From NCBI GenBank assembly GCA_003212795.1, contig QCOV01000003.1, positions 75,001-139,000 on the forward strand: 64,000 bases of DNA. The letters are read 5' to 3'. The first letter of the stretch is position 1, and each line of letters opens with the position of its first letter. Made by a program: the position numbers and the translations under genes. Origin of the DNA: OCS116 cluster bacterium AG-435-F03 (GTDB taxonomy: Bacteria > Pseudomonadota > Alphaproteobacteria > MED-G09). Positions 17,588-27,191 of the stretch are shown here, one piece after another. Below the pieces are notes generated by a model. That model was not told where the DNA came from. It was given only the letters and a program-made list of their open reading frames with translations, and ran no database searches.

Positions 17588-18289
17588 TTAAAAAGTTGTT
17601 TCATTTTCAATTTGAATCTTTTCTTCATCAGTGAGATCTTCGCCTGTTACAATAAAGTGAGTTTCCTCAGCTATATTAGTTGCCTGATCTCCAACTCTTT
17701 CAAGATATCTAGCAATAAATAGTAATGGCACTAAGGTATTAATAGCATCAGGATTTGATTTTATTGCATTTAAAATTTCTGTCAAAACACCTGAATATAA
17801 TGAGTCTATCTCACTATCTGATCGCCATACTTTCAGAGCATTTTGACAATTTTTATTTCCATAATCATCCAGAACCAAAGCTAAATTAGAATGCACCTTA
17901 ATACTCATATTAATTAGATGGTTAATCGTATCTTCTGACTCTGCTTCATTTAGGGCGCCCTTAACTATTCTTTTTGAAATACCCTTACACATATCTCCAC
18001 ACCGCTCTAGGTATAAGGCCATCTTCACCGCTGAAAAAACTAACCTTAGATCATTAGCCATAGGCTGACGAGAAGCTAAAATATTAAAAACTTTGTTTTC
18101 AACTGATTGGCCTAAATCATTAATTTGGGCATCAGAATCAATTATTTCCTGAGCTAAATTATGATCATTATTCTTAAAAGTGGTTTCAACTCTTTTTAGC
18201 GCCTCCAAAACTAGTGCGCCCATAGTGATTATTCCATCAGATATCTCATTTAATTCTCCATCAAAAGAACTTACAATATGTTCACTCAT
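17588..18289 (-). CDS. phoU: Phosphate signalling protein PhoU
   Basis: PhoU links the Pst transporter to PhoR and keeps the Pho regulon off when phosphate is plentiful. The 233-residue helical protein contains two PhoU repeats with conserved metal-site motifs: ALYLERCGDMCKGISKRIV (about 89-107) and ARYLERVGDQATNIAEETHF (about 194-213). It starts three bases after the pstB stop, so it is in the same operon, and it is followed by phoB after 11 bases. Confidence 0.96.
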   Translation of the reverse strand: MSEHIVSSFDGELNEISDGIITMGALVLEALKRVETTFKNNDHNLAQEIIDSDAQINDLGQSVENKVFNILASRQPMANDLRLVFSAVKMALYLERCGDMCKGISKRIVKGALNEAESEDTINHLINMSIKVHSNLALVLDDYGNKNCQNALKVWRSDSEIDSLYSGVLTEILNAIKSNPDAINTLVPLLFIARYLERVGDQATNIAEETHFIVTGEDLTDEEKIQIENETTF

Positions 18290-18291
18290 TT

Positions 18292-19107
18292 TTAACCATA
18301 CCTTCCAGTTACATATGCTTCAGTTTGTTCATTGTCTGGCGATCTAAAAATCTTTTCTGTATCACCAACCTCAATAAGATTACCAAGATGAAAGAAAGCT
18401 GTCCTTTGTGAAACTCTTGCAGCCTGCTGCATAGAATGTGTCACTATTACAATAGTATAATTTACCTTTAGCTCATCAATTAATTCTTCTATTCGTGCGG
18501 TAGCGATCGGATCAAGTGCGGAACAAGGCTCATCCATAAGTATAATTTCTGGATCAACTGCTATAGCTCTAGCTATACATAACCTCTGTTGCTGTCCACC
18601 GGATAGAGCTGTTCCTGGCTCATTTAATCTATCTTTAATTTCATCCCATAACCCAGCCTTTATAAGGCTATCCTCAACCTTATTATTCATATCTGATTTA
18701 TTCAAAAATCTGCCATGAAGTTTAGGGCCATAAGCAACATTATCAAAAACAGATTTTGGAAAAGGATTTGGTTTTTGAAATACCATTCCTATTTTTGCTC
18801 GAAGCTCTACTACATCAATTTCAGGATCATATATATCCTGTCCGTTTATAATAATTGATCCATTAAAAGAACATGTTTCAATAACATCGTTCATTCTATT
18901 AAGACATCTTATAAATGTTGATTTGCCACAACCTGATGGACCTATAAGTGACGTAACCTCTTTTTCATTGATATTTAGGTCAACATTAAAAAGAGCTTGT
19001 TTATCATCATAAAAGACATTCACATCAGTACAATGAATTAAAGATTTCTTTTCCATCTTTGTATCGACATCATCAATATTTACATTCTGATCCATTTCAG
19101 TCACCAT
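18292..19107 (-). CDS. pstB: Phosphate ABC transporter ATP-binding protein PstB
   Basis: PstB is the ATPase of the high-affinity phosphate importer. The 271-residue protein has Walker [10 protein letters not shown] (about 57-65), the ABC signature [15 protein letters not shown], and Walker [16 protein letters not shown], followed by the H-loop THSMQQA. The [14 protein letters not shown] and [18 protein letters not shown] segments are typical of PstB. It has an N-terminal extension of about 28 residues, rich in acidic residues. The start overlaps the end of pstA by seven bases. Confidence 0.97.
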   Translation of the reverse strand: MVTEMDQNVNIDDVDTKMEKKSLIHCTDVNVFYDDKQALFNVDLNINEKEVTSLIGPSGCGKSTFIRCLNRMNDVIETCSFNGSIIINGQDIYDPEIDVVELRAKIGMVFQKPNPFPKSVFDNVAYGPKLHGRFLNKSDMNNKVEDSLIKAGLWDEIKDRLNEPGTALSGGQQQRLCIARAIAVDPEIILMDEPCSALDPIATARIEELIDELKVNYTIVIVTHSMQQAARVSQRTAFFHLGNLIEVGDTEKIFRSPDNEQTEAYVTGRYG

Positions 19108-20336
19108 TTTAGTTCATACTTTTTACGCAAAATAACTGCGGCTAAGTTAATGATTATTAACAAGAATATCAGAACAAGCGTCGCTGCGCTAGTTTTTGCA
19201 ACAAATGCTCTTTCTGGACTATCTGCCCATATGTATACTTGAACTGGCAGGGCTGTTGCTGGATCCATTACTGACTGTGGAATATCGACAACAAATGCTA
19301 CCATTCCGATCAGCAAAAGAGGTGCTGACTCGCCAAATGCTCGCGCTAACCCAATAATTGTTCCTGTTAGTATACCTGGCAATGCTGCTGGAAGTATATG
19401 TTGAAAAACAACTTGCATTTCTGATGCACCCATCGCTAAAGCGGCTTCTCTTATCGATGGAGGAACAGATTGGAGTGAAGCTCTTGTAGCTATAATTATG
19501 ACTGGCAAAGTCATTAATGATAAAACACAACCGCCAACTAAAGGTGCAGACCTTGGCATACCAAAAAAATTAATAAATAGTGCTAAACCTAATAAACCAA
19601 AAACTATAGATGGAACTGCAGCAAGATTATTAATATTAACTTCTATAAAATCTGTAATCCTGTTTTTCGATGCAAAACTTTCTAAATAAATAGCTGCCAA
19701 AACACCAATAGGAAAACTAATAATAAGAGTTATTAAAATCGTATACATAGATCCAATAACAGCACCTAAAACACCTGCTATTTCAGGCTCTCTGCTATCA
19801 CCATTAGTAAATAAATTACTTGAGAATTTTTTTTCTACAAGACCCTTTTCTTGAAATCCCTCTAGCCATAATATTTCTTGATCATTTAATCTTCTCTCAT
19901 TTTCAGGAAGATTTTTATCAATACCAAATTTATAAAATAAATCTGCATCATCTGAAAAGAGTATATAGAAATTAAAATTCTTCTCATACAATGACTCATC
20001 CTCTTCCAATGCATCTCTCAAATCATAGGCTGCTCCGGAAGAAAAAAGTTTAGAAAAACTTCTTCTGCATTTTCTATCATCACATTCAGAATCTAAAGAA
20101 AAGATTGTTTCACGGATTATTCCTCTGTAATCCAAATCATCTTTATCAATGAACTCATTTGCTAACTTTATTTCTAAATTAATTCCATAGTTGGTAAAAG
20201 CAGGAATTGAACGATATGTCATTGATGAAATAATAACTACCAACATTACCATGGCCAAGAAAAGAGAGGCTAGACCATAAATTTTGAATCTGGTTTCAGC
20301 AAACTTTCTTTTTAATGTTAAAGCTTTATCAGTCAT
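19101..20336 (-). CDS. pstA: Phosphate ABC transporter permease PstA
   Basis: PstA is one of the two inner-membrane permeases of the Pst phosphate importer. The 411-residue protein is of the long alphaproteobacterial type. A first helix (about 20-42) is followed by a roughly 150-residue soluble region with two cysteines (ECDDRKC), then the permease core with [18 protein letters not shown] and the EAA loop [20 protein letters not shown] (about 292-311). It overlaps pstC by eight bases and pstB by seven, so translation is coupled along the operon. Confidence 0.95.
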   Translation of the reverse strand: MTDKALTLKRKFAETRFKIYGLASLFLAMVMLVVIISSMTYRSIPAFTNYGINLEIKLANEFIDKDDLDYRGIIRETIFSLDSECDDRKCRRSFSKLFSSGAAYDLRDALEEDESLYEKNFNFYILFSDDADLFYKFGIDKNLPENERRLNDQEILWLEGFQEKGLVEKKFSSNLFTNGDSREPEIAGVLGAVIGSMYTILITLIISFPIGVLAAIYLESFASKNRITDFIEVNINNLAAVPSIVFGLLGLALFINFFGMPRSAPLVGGCVLSLMTLPVIIIATRASLQSVPPSIREAALAMGASEMQVVFQHILPAALPGILTGTIIGLARAFGESAPLLLIGMVAFVVDIPQSVMDPATALPVQVYIWADSPERAFVAKTSAATLVLIFLLIIINLAAVILRKKYELKW

Positions 20337-21714
20337 AACGCTCTCTATATCTTCTAACAGTAATCATTGCTATTACATTTAAAATTAATGTTATAAAAAA
20401 TAAAACTAAACCTAATGCAAAAGCTGCTAAGGTTTTAGGGCTATCAAATTCTTGATCTCCCACTAATAATGTGACTATTTGCACTGTAACAGTTGTAACA
20501 GCAGAAAGCGGATTAGCCGTTAAGTTTGCAGCTAATCCTGCAGCCATAACAACAATCATTGTTTCACCAATAGCTCTTGAAATTGCAAGAAGCATTGCAC
20601 CAACAATACCTGGTAAGGCAGCTGGAAAGATGACTTTTTTTATCGTTTCGGATTTTGTTGCGCCAAGAGCAAGAGATCCATCTCTTAAACTTTCAGGTAC
20701 TGCTGACATAACATCATCTGATAAAGAAGATACATATGGAATAATCATAATACCCATAACTAAACCAGCAGCTAGTGCTGATTCTGTAGAAACAGTTAAA
20801 CCCAATGTTTCTCCTGATGACCTTATGAACGGCCCAACAGAAAGAGCAGCAAAAAAACCATAAACAACAGTAGGTATTCCAGCTAAAATTTCCAACATTG
20901 GTTTAAAATAGTTCCTAACACTAGGTTTTGCATATTGGGATAAATAAATTGCTGAATATAAGCCTAATGGAGCAGCAACAATCATAGCAATAAATGTAAT
21001 TAGGAGTGTGCCAGTAAAAATTGGAATTGCACCAAAACTTCCTGAAGAACCTACTTGATCTTCTCTAATGGCGGTTTGAGGAGACCAATGTGTCCCAAAC
21101 ATAAATTCAGTGAATCCTACTTGGGAGAAGAATCTAAGTGTTTCAAAAATTAAAGATAAGATAATACCAAAAGTTGTCAAAACGGCTACTGTTGAAAAAA
21201 TAAAGAAAATAAATCTAAGAATTTTCTCTACATTACGTCTTGCGTCAAACCTCATATTTAGACGACTGATTGCAAAAAAACCAAGAGCCCCACTTAATAA
21301 GGATATTATTGAAAGGAATAATGTCCTATACAAAAAATATTGATTATATAATCCATTAGCTGACTCTATAGATAGTATATCTAAAGATATCAAAACATCT
21401 AAATTTCGAATATTATCTTTAATTACATTTACCGAATAATTTACTTCATCTTGACCTATCAAAATGATTGATTCTGGTAAACGCTCAAAAATAAATAATT
21501 CTTTAACTGAAGCATCAATAACAATAAAGATAAGTAATAATAATAGTGGAACTAACTGAGACCATAATAAAGAATACAAACCATGATAGTTTGGCATTGA
21601 TCTTAATGGTAAATTATTGATTAGATGAGATTTTGCTCTTGAGCTAGAGATAGCAAAGGATAGAAGACCGCAGCTTAAAATAAAGGTCAGGCTTATTAAA
21701 ATGTCTGTAGTTAT
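20329..21714 (-). CDS. pstC: Phosphate ABC transporter permease PstC, probable AUA start
   Basis: PstC is the second permease of the Pst phosphate importer. The core has the permease segment PLGLYSAIYLSQYA and the EAA loop LRDGSLALGATKSETIKKVI. The first conventional start (ATG at 21597) would remove a hydrophobic N-terminal helix and the SHLINNLPLRSMPNYHGLYS region that long alphaproteobacterial PstC proteins have. The frame stays open upstream to 21714, where an ATA codon lies six bases after a perfect GGAGG and 30 bases after the pstS stop. No ATG, GTG or TTG is in frame there. I therefore annotate 461 residues from ATA; 422 residues from 21597 is the conservative alternative. Confidence 0.85.
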   Translation of the reverse strand: MTTDILISLTFILSCGLLSFAISSSRAKSHLINNLPLRSMPNYHGLYSLLWSQLVPLLLLLIFIVIDASVKELFIFERLPESIILIGQDEVNYSVNVIKDNIRNLDVLISLDILSIESANGLYNQYFLYRTLFLSIISLLSGALGFFAISRLNMRFDARRNVEKILRFIFFIFSTVAVLTTFGIILSLIFETLRFFSQVGFTEFMFGTHWSPQTAIREDQVGSSGSFGAIPIFTGTLLITFIAMIVAAPLGLYSAIYLSQYAKPSVRNYFKPMLEILAGIPTVVYGFFAALSVGPFIRSSGETLGLTVSTESALAAGLVMGIMIIPYVSSLSDDVMSAVPESLRDGSLALGATKSETIKKVIFPAALPGIVGAMLLAISRAIGETMIVVMAAGLAANLTANPLSAVTTVTVQIVTLLVGDQEFDSPKTLAAFALGLVLFFITLILNVIAMITVRRYRERYD

Positions 21715-21720
21715 TTCTAT

Positions 21721-21725
21721 CCTCC
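21721..21725 (-). promoter_or_regulatory. Ribosome binding site that defines an upstream pstC start
   Basis: GGAGG on the minus strand, six bases ahead of an ATA codon that opens the full-length PstC frame. It lies between the pstS stop (21744) and pstC, and no other start codon is at a useful distance downstream of it in this frame. Confidence 0.7.
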
Positions 21726-21743
21726 ACTATTTTCATGATATGA

Positions 21744-22799
21744 TTATAATTCTAATTCAACCAAATTCTTAGTATTTGATTTAACTTTCTTATATTCATC
21801 TCTAGGTAATGGTATCAACCCCTTATCGACTAAATATCCATCAGTACCCATTGAACTTCCACTTGTAAACTCTTTTGCGAATTGAACAATAGAAGGTTTC
21901 ATTCTGATATGATTCTTCTTAATATAGAAGTATAGTGATCTAGAAATAGCATAATCACCAGATAAAATTTTCTCGAATTCTGGTGATACTCCATTAACAT
22001 TAGCTCCTTGAAGTTTATCAGAATTTTGATCTAGGAAACTGTATCCAAATATACCAATCGCATTAGGATTTGAATCTAATTTTTGAACAATAAGATTGTC
22101 ATTTTCACCAGCTTCAATAAAAGCACCATCCTCTCTTACTGTACGAGCAATTTTCTTAAACTCGCTTTTACCCGCTTTAGAACTACCTCTTAATTCTTTT
22201 AAGGCAGGAAAAGATTTAGCACCTTTATCCATAGCTAATTCAACAAAAGCATCACGTGTTCCCGATGTTGGGGGAGGCCCAAGAACTTCTATTTTGATAT
22301 TAGGAAGCGATGGATTAACATCTTGCCATGTTTTATATGGATTATCTTGCAATTTTGAACCATCTTCATTAGCAGGTACTTTTTCAGCAAGTCCAAGATA
22401 TATATCACGTGTTGTTAGATTAAAAACTTCTCCTTTTTTAGAGTTAGCAAGAACAATTCCATCATATCCAACCTTTACTTCAACGATCTTAATTCCTGCT
22501 TTAGTACATTTTTTATATTCCTTACTTTTAATTCTTCTTGAAGCATTAGTAATATCTGGATGCTCAGGACCCATCCCAGCACAGAATAATTTCATTCCGC
22601 CACCAGAACCAGTTGATTCCACGATAGGTGTTTTGTATTTAGTTGTTCTACCAAACTCTTCAGCAACAGCTGTTGAGAATGGGAAAACAGTTGATGATCC
22701 AACGATACGGATTTGCTCTTCAGCCTGTATATTAACGGCAAAGAGAGAAATCACTGCGAAGGAAAAACCAACTATTATTGTTTTTAAAGATTTTTTCAT
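21744..22799 (-). CDS. pstS: Phosphate-binding periplasmic protein PstS
   Basis: PstS captures phosphate in the periplasm for the PstCAB importer. The 351-residue protein has a signal peptide with cleavage expected after NIQA (residue 26). The phosphate-site loops are RIVGSSTVFPFSTAVAEEFG (about 31-50), ESTGSGGGMKLFCAG and GPPPTSGTRDAFVELAM, all typical of the PstS of the IVGSSTV type. It lies 30 bases downstream of the porin gene in the same direction and starts the pst part of the operon under the PHO box at 23853. Confidence 0.96.
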   Translation of the reverse strand: MKKSLKTIIVGFSFAVISLFAVNIQAEEQIRIVGSSTVFPFSTAVAEEFGRTTKYKTPIVESTGSGGGMKLFCAGMGPEHPDITNASRRIKSKEYKKCTKAGIKIVEVKVGYDGIVLANSKKGEVFNLTTRDIYLGLAEKVPANEDGSKLQDNPYKTWQDVNPSLPNIKIEVLGPPPTSGTRDAFVELAMDKGAKSFPALKELRGSSKAGKSEFKKIARTVREDGAFIEAGENDNLIVQKLDSNPNAIGIFGYSFLDQNSDKLQGANVNGVSPEFEKILSGDYAISRSLYFYIKKNHIRMKPSIVQFAKEFTSGSSMGTDGYLVDKGLIPLPRDEYKKVKSNTKNLVELEL

Positions 22800-22829
22800 T
22801 TTTTTCTCCGTAAATTAAAATATATAATC

Positions 22830-23783
22830 CTAGTACATGTCAAAGCTAAATTTGTATTGCATACCAAACATGATCTCTTCAGACTCTTTTGAAGAATCTG
22901 CAAAAGATTTGTCTACATAGTTAAAATACAACTTTAATGGTTTAGCAATTTTATAGTCAAAACCAACACCTGTTAGTTCAGCGCCCGTTTTAATCATATC
23001 GGATTCACCATACATAATTTTTAGTGCTGTTTTCTTTGATAATTTAGCTTTCAATGAAACTACATATCCATCATCATCATATTTTCCTGTTGTATCTTCT
23101 GATTCCTGCCAAATAAGGCCTAAAGTAATTGGTTTTCCAAGTGGAATTTGGGCAGCAAACCTTGTTGTATCAAAGAAATAACCTTTTTGAGGAACCTCAG
23201 AATCAAAAGCTAAAGCAAAAAATGCTTTATTGCCACCAAGCTTACCTTTCCATTCTGCTGAAACTGAAAAACCTTCTTCATCAGCTTTTTCCATTATAGC
23301 CATCACATTTATAGTGAAACCATTTGCCTTTGGCGAAGACCATTGGACAACTTTTTTACTTCTATTTTCGCCCCAAAGAATATTTTTTATATCACCTGCA
23401 GTATCGTTAAATAGATCAACTTTACCTTGCGCTTTTTTTACAGGTGTATCATGCATACCCATAAATACTTTACCAAAAGCACCCTTTAAACCGACATAAC
23501 TATTTCTTTGTTTAAATGTCGGATCACCATCAACAGGATCTGTTTGCCATTCATATTTATAAATAACAGTAGTTCCATTATCAAAAGTTTGCGAGCCCTT
23601 TACACCAATTCGCGATGCATGAGATTTAACATCAGTAACTGAACCACCACTTGCTTTATCTGTACTTGCAATAGCAAGATCTAAGCGACCATATATTGAA
23701 GGCGCAGCTGTAACAGATTCTACAGCCATAAAAGCAAAAAGAGTTGCAATTATTGAAAATTTAATAAGTTTAATTTTAGACAT
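22830..23783 (-). CDS. Outer membrane porin, phosphate-starvation induced
   Basis: The 317-residue protein has a signal peptide (cleavage near SVTA/APS, residue 27) and then the porin start APSIYGRLDLAIAS. Segments such as RNSYVGLKGAFGKVFMGMHD and the C-terminal MQYKFSFDMY, ending in an aromatic residue, are typical of the Gram-negative trimeric porin family (Porin_4 type). Its position between a PHO box and pstS suggests it lets phosphate or phosphate esters cross the outer membrane during starvation, like PhoE or OprP; that role is inferred from context. The start follows AAAGGGG. Confidence 0.88.
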   Translation of the reverse strand: MSKIKLIKFSIIATLFAFMAVESVTAAPSIYGRLDLAIASTDKASGGSVTDVKSHASRIGVKGSQTFDNGTTVIYKYEWQTDPVDGDPTFKQRNSYVGLKGAFGKVFMGMHDTPVKKAQGKVDLFNDTAGDIKNILWGENRSKKVVQWSSPKANGFTINVMAIMEKADEEGFSVSAEWKGKLGGNKAFFALAFDSEVPQKGYFFDTTRFAAQIPLGKPITLGLIWQESEDTTGKYDDDGYVVSLKAKLSKKTALKIMYGESDMIKTGAELTGVGFDYKIAKPLKLYFNYVDKSFADSSKESEEIMFGMQYKFSFDMY

Positions 23784-23836
23784 AAGCCTACCCCTTTATT
23801 AGTTTAAAAAAGGAAATAAACACTCTTAAAGTATGA

Positions 23837-23870
23837 ATTGTATTAAACTTATATGACAGTTTTATGATAT
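23837..23870 (-). promoter_or_regulatory. PHO-box promoter of the porin-pst-phoU-phoB operon
   Basis: On the minus strand 23870-23853 reads ATATCAT-AAAA-CTGTCAT, an 11-base-period PHO box with the second half-site perfect and the AAAA spacer of the E. coli consensus. Exactly ten bases later is TACAAT (23842-23837), a good -10. In Pho promoters the box replaces the -35. It sits between the phoR stop and the porin start. Confidence 0.85.
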
Positions 23871-23895
23871 AAAACTTTTTATAGCTTTATAAAGA

Positions 23896-25164
23896 TTACA
23901 GAAGCTCAAAAATTAGAGAGACTTGTGTCCCTTCCCCAATTTTGCTAGAAATTTTTAATTCTGCATTGTGCCGATTCGCAATATGTTTCACAATACTTAA
24001 ACCCAATCCAGTTCCACCCTTTTTCTTGCTATCCTCTGGATCTACTCGATAAAACCTTTCACTTAATCTTTCTAAGTGAATATCGTCAATGCCCAAACCA
24101 TTATCTTTAATATTTAAAATGGCATTTTGATCTTTAGTGAAAAGCTCAATAATAACATCGCCATTTTTATTATTATATCTAATTGCATTTTCTATTAAAT
24201 TCAAAAACGCTCTTCTTAAATCATTCTGTTCGCCAATAATAAAGGTATCATCTTTAGGGATTGATAATTTTAAATTAATTTGCTCTTTTTTTGTTAAAAT
24301 AAGAAGAGACTCCGCAACTTCCTCAATTATTAGATTAAGGTTAACCTTCTCTTCTAATGTAATATTTTCTCTCATTTCTAAGTAATTCAATGACAAAAGA
24401 TCCTCAATTAGTGTCTGCACCCTCTCTGCTTCATCACCTAATTTTTTTAGAAATTTTTTCTGCATTTTAGGGTCCTCATCACCAAAATTAAGTAAAGTTT
24501 CTGTCAAACCGAGGATTACAGAAATGGGGGTTTTCAACTCATGACTAGCATTAGAAATAAATTCTGTCCGAATTTTTGATAGTCTTTTTAATTCGGTAAT
24601 ATTTTTAAGGTAAATTACTACTTCACCTTCATTATTCCTATTATTTATCCCTTTTACAGCATTTGCAATATTGGTTTCAAAAAATAATTCTTCATCTAAT
24701 GAAATATCTATTTTTTTTGATATGTTCTCTTCACGTACTTCTTGAATAGAATTCATGAGATTAGCTGATGGAATTATTGATGTTAATCTTATAATGTCTT
24801 CGCTATCAAATGCTTTGTTATCAAAAAAGATAATCTGTGCATTTGTATTATAGAAAATTATTTCCTCTTTTTTGTTCACGATAATTAAAGCGTCAGGTAG
24901 TGAATTTAAACTTTCAACAATATAATCAAAATAAGTATCTTCGGAAAATTTTTGTATATTATTTGCTACATTAACATCATTTTTTTGTACCACCGTAATT
25001 ACAAGAAGTCCGCTGGCAAAAAGCACAATAAAAACCAGATAAGATAAGATTGTTATTGCCCCAGCAAAATACAATAGGATAAAGATAAAGGATGCAAGGC
25101 CAAGTATTGGCATACTTGATTCTAAATTTTGTTTAAAATCTGATCTTTTATCTCTTTCTTTCAT
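23896..25164 (-). CDS. phoR: Phosphate regulon sensor kinase PhoR
   Basis: PhoR phosphorylates PhoB in response to Pst/PhoU signalling. The 422-residue protein has two short membrane helices (about 17-57), a PAS-like region around 85-190 (LPDALIIVNKKEEIIFYNTN), the HisKA box FISNASHELKTPISVILGLT (His about 205), and the ATPase motifs NLIENAIRYNN, DNGLGI and GGTGLGLSIVKHIANRHN. It lies upstream of the PHO-box promoter and so has its own transcription start; phoB is at the far end of the following operon. Absence of a large periplasmic domain is normal for PhoR. Confidence 0.93.
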   Translation of the reverse strand: MKERDKRSDFKQNLESSMPILGLASFIFILLYFAGAITILSYLVFIVLFASGLLVITVVQKNDVNVANNIQKFSEDTYFDYIVESLNSLPDALIIVNKKEEIIFYNTNAQIIFFDNKAFDSEDIIRLTSIIPSANLMNSIQEVREENISKKIDISLDEELFFETNIANAVKGINNRNNEGEVVIYLKNITELKRLSKIRTEFISNASHELKTPISVILGLTETLLNFGDEDPKMQKKFLKKLGDEAERVQTLIEDLLSLNYLEMRENITLEEKVNLNLIIEEVAESLLILTKKEQINLKLSIPKDDTFIIGEQNDLRRAFLNLIENAIRYNNKNGDVIIELFTKDQNAILNIKDNGLGIDDIHLERLSERFYRVDPEDSKKKGGTGLGLSIVKHIANRHNAELKISSKIGEGTQVSLIFELL

Positions 25165-25273
25165 TTTCTTTTTTAAACTTATGTCAAATTTCTAATTATA
25201 ATAGATAATATATAAAACAAAAAATTTTATAATATAGTGATAAAATTATTATATACTTAAACGAGACAATATT

Positions 25274-25783
25274 ATGGATTTAAATTTACTTTTATGGAGA
25301 CATGCTAAGACTGAAATTGGATTTCATGATCATGATAGGAATCTGACCAAAAGAGGTAAGAGTGATGCAAATATTGTTGGAAAATATATTTTAGAAAACA
25401 CATTATCTTTTAAAATTTTAACATCATCTTCAAATAGAACAGTGCAAACGACTAAAACTTTATTAGATTTATCTTTTCAAAAGAATAATTTTCAAATCAT
25501 TGAAGATTTGTATTTAGCTTCCGATGATGAAATGAAAGATATAATATTCTCTTATAAGAAAGAAAGTCAGAATATTATTTGTATTGCTCATAATCCTGGT
25601 ATTCATCAATTAGCTTTATCATTAGTCAAAAAAAGCTCTATCGATCCTAAATTTGAAAAGATAAATCACAAATATCCCACAGCAGCTCTTGCTGTTATAA
25701 AAATTAAAGATGGTAATTGGGAAAACTTATATAACAACCAAAATGAATTAATAGATTTTATTACGCCCAAAGATTTGAAGTAA
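25274..25783 (+). CDS. sixA: Phosphohistidine phosphatase SixA-like
   Basis: The 169-residue histidine phosphatase has the RHG-type motif LLLWRHAKTEIG (about 5-16), where RHA carries the phospho-accepting His, and the second catalytic His in ICIAHNPGIHQLAL (about 101-114). SixA removes phosphate from phosphohistidine domains of signalling or phosphotransferase proteins. Small size and the WRHAKTE motif favour SixA over phosphoglycerate mutases. It is divergent from phoR across 109 AT-rich bases, in which I see no PHO box. Confidence 0.88.
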   Translation: MDLNLLLWRHAKTEIGFHDHDRNLTKRGKSDANIVGKYILENTLSFKILTSSSNRTVQTTKTLLDLSFQKNNFQIIEDLYLASDDEMKDIIFSYKKESQNIICIAHNPGIHQLALSLVKKSSIDPKFEKINHKYPTAALAVIKIKDGNWENLYNNQNELIDFITPKDLK

Positions 25784-25789
25784 ATATAT

Positions 25790-26578
25790 TTATTCAAATC
25801 CTCTTATTGGTAATTCTTTATAATTAAAACCCTTTTCAATTGTTGGCTTAATTGTTGAAAAAAAAGGAGACAAGTCAAAGTCTCTGGGTACAAACAATGA
25901 ATAATGTCGAATATGGTAGTATTCTTTTTCAATATACTGACTGTGTTTAACTCCTCTATAGGAAACTTCTTTTAACTTTTTTTCCTTTTGGATAACTGGC
26001 AATATTGGATAACTAATAGATTGGAATGCTTTTGCAATTAATGTGGAACAAATTACTTTTGAAGGTGTTCCAGATCCGAGAGCAAGCATTCTTCTTCTAA
26101 ATCGAATTGGAACAGGTGGTTGTGGAAGTAAATATCTCATTAAATCAATAATATTTTTTCTATCATAATCAAGACCAATAGATTCAATCATGAATTCAAT
26201 TACCTTTTCTTTTTCAAGATCAGATAAGCCAGCTGGTCTACAAATTCTAGTGTTAAATTTTTCATATTTTGATAAAGGAACTGCTATAACTCCATCTTTT
26301 AAATCTGATTCAATTAAAATAGCATCCGAACCAAACTTTTGAGAAAATTTATTATTTTTACCGAGATAAAAAGCTGCATGCGACCATGTTGATTGAGTAA
26401 GATATTTTATTGCAGAAGAAACCCTCTGATTTCCATCAACCAATAAAATGTCACCGGGTTGCATAACTGACTCAAGATCTCGTAAATTAAATGGACTTCT
26501 ATTTTCGTACTCTTTAATTGGTTTTTGAAGCCATTCTACAATTAGTTTATTTAATTTCTCAAAGATTTGAAACACCAA
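25790..26578 (-). CDS. YiiX/YebB-like permuted papain-fold (NlpC/P60, C92) protein
   Basis: The 262-residue protein contains the permuted papain-like layout: MQPGDILLVDGNQRVSSAIK then QSTWSHAAFYLG with the His (about residue 66), and the Cys in PSKVICSTLIAKAFQSISYP (about 174-193). This is the C92/YiiX group, thought to act on lipids or amide bonds. There is no signal peptide. It overlaps the upstream MAPEG gene by 20 bases, which places it last in a four-gene membrane-related operon. The substrate is unknown. Confidence 0.78.
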   Translation of the reverse strand: MVFQIFEKLNKLIVEWLQKPIKEYENRSPFNLRDLESVMQPGDILLVDGNQRVSSAIKYLTQSTWSHAAFYLGKNNKFSQKFGSDAILIESDLKDGVIAVPLSKYEKFNTRICRPAGLSDLEKEKVIEFMIESIGLDYDRKNIIDLMRYLLPQPPVPIRFRRRMLALGSGTPSKVICSTLIAKAFQSISYPILPVIQKEKKLKEVSYRGVKHSQYIEKEYYHIRHYSLFVPRDFDLSPFFSTIKPTIEKGFNYKELPIRGFE

Positions 26579-26939
26579 TCACAATAGCGGTAAACCCCAT
26601 AATACTCATTAAAAGAAATGTACCTTGAGCACCTATTAAACGAGGATAATTAGCTCCAGGACTTCTGCTCATTCCCCATGCGTGTAATACCCTAAAGATA
26701 ACAAGTAGACCTCCCATTGTATGAACAATATGTGGATGAACACCTGATATCTCTATAAGAAAAAGAAGAAATAAAGAAAGTGGTACATTTTCGATAAAAT
26801 TAGATTGCACTCTTTGAACTGTATTATCTCTCCATTCTGGTTCTTTATCTCCTCTTAAACGAACATAAAGGACCTGGTTTGCCAATAGAACGGATAGTAA
26901 GATTAATATTCCAGCATATAATAAAGTGATCGATGCCAT
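26559..26939 (-). CDS. MAPEG family membrane protein
   Basis: The 126-residue protein has four hydrophobic helices and the MAPEG signature: LYVRLRGDKEPEWRDNTVQR (about 25-44) followed by SNFIENVPLSLFLLFL, then VFRVLHAWGMSRSPGANYPR. The family includes glutathione-linked membrane enzymes and bacterial proteins of unknown role. Its start shares one base with the stop of the preceding gene (TAATG), and its end overlaps the next gene by 20 bases. Confidence 0.88.
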   Translation of the reverse strand: MASITLLYAGILILLSVLLANQVLYVRLRGDKEPEWRDNTVQRVQSNFIENVPLSLFLLFLIEISGVHPHIVHTMGGLLVIFRVLHAWGMSRSPGANYPRLIGAQGTFLLMSIMGFTAIVIGVSNL

Positions 26940-27166
26940 TATAACGCTCCTAAAATAACAAATATAATACCAATGACTGATAAGCTAATACCTATCCATG
27001 CATATTGATCGAACCAAAAAAGCATGAAGGCCTTTTGTGAGCCTTTTTCAGCGGTTGCAGTTTCTCCAGACTTGAGCTGTCTTGGTAATCCTGAAACCCA
27101 AAAAATTTGCAATCCTAACCATAAAAAACCAAGACCTATTGGAATAAACCAAAAATTTTCATCCAT
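26939..27166 (-). CDS. Small two-helix membrane protein, unknown
   Basis: The 75-residue protein has two hydrophobic segments, about residues 6-26 and 51-73, joined by a polar loop (RQLKSGETATAEKGSQK). I do not recognise the family. It lies 25 bases downstream of the oxidoreductase gene and its TAA overlaps the start of the MAPEG gene by one base, so it is a real, coupled member of this operon. It may be a partner of the MAPEG protein; this is inference from coupling only. Confidence 0.75.
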   Translation of the reverse strand: MDENFWFIPIGLGFLWLGLQIFWVSGLPRQLKSGETATAEKGSQKAFMLFWFDQYAWIGISLSVIGIIFVILGAL

Positions 27167-27191
27167 GTTTAGACTCCCTTACTCATTTTCA

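Noticed and set aside
22096-22818. 240-codon open frame on the plus strand, antisense to pstS
   Set aside because: It lies wholly opposite pstS, has low-complexity serine/proline-rich translation typical of antisense shadows and no ribosome site.
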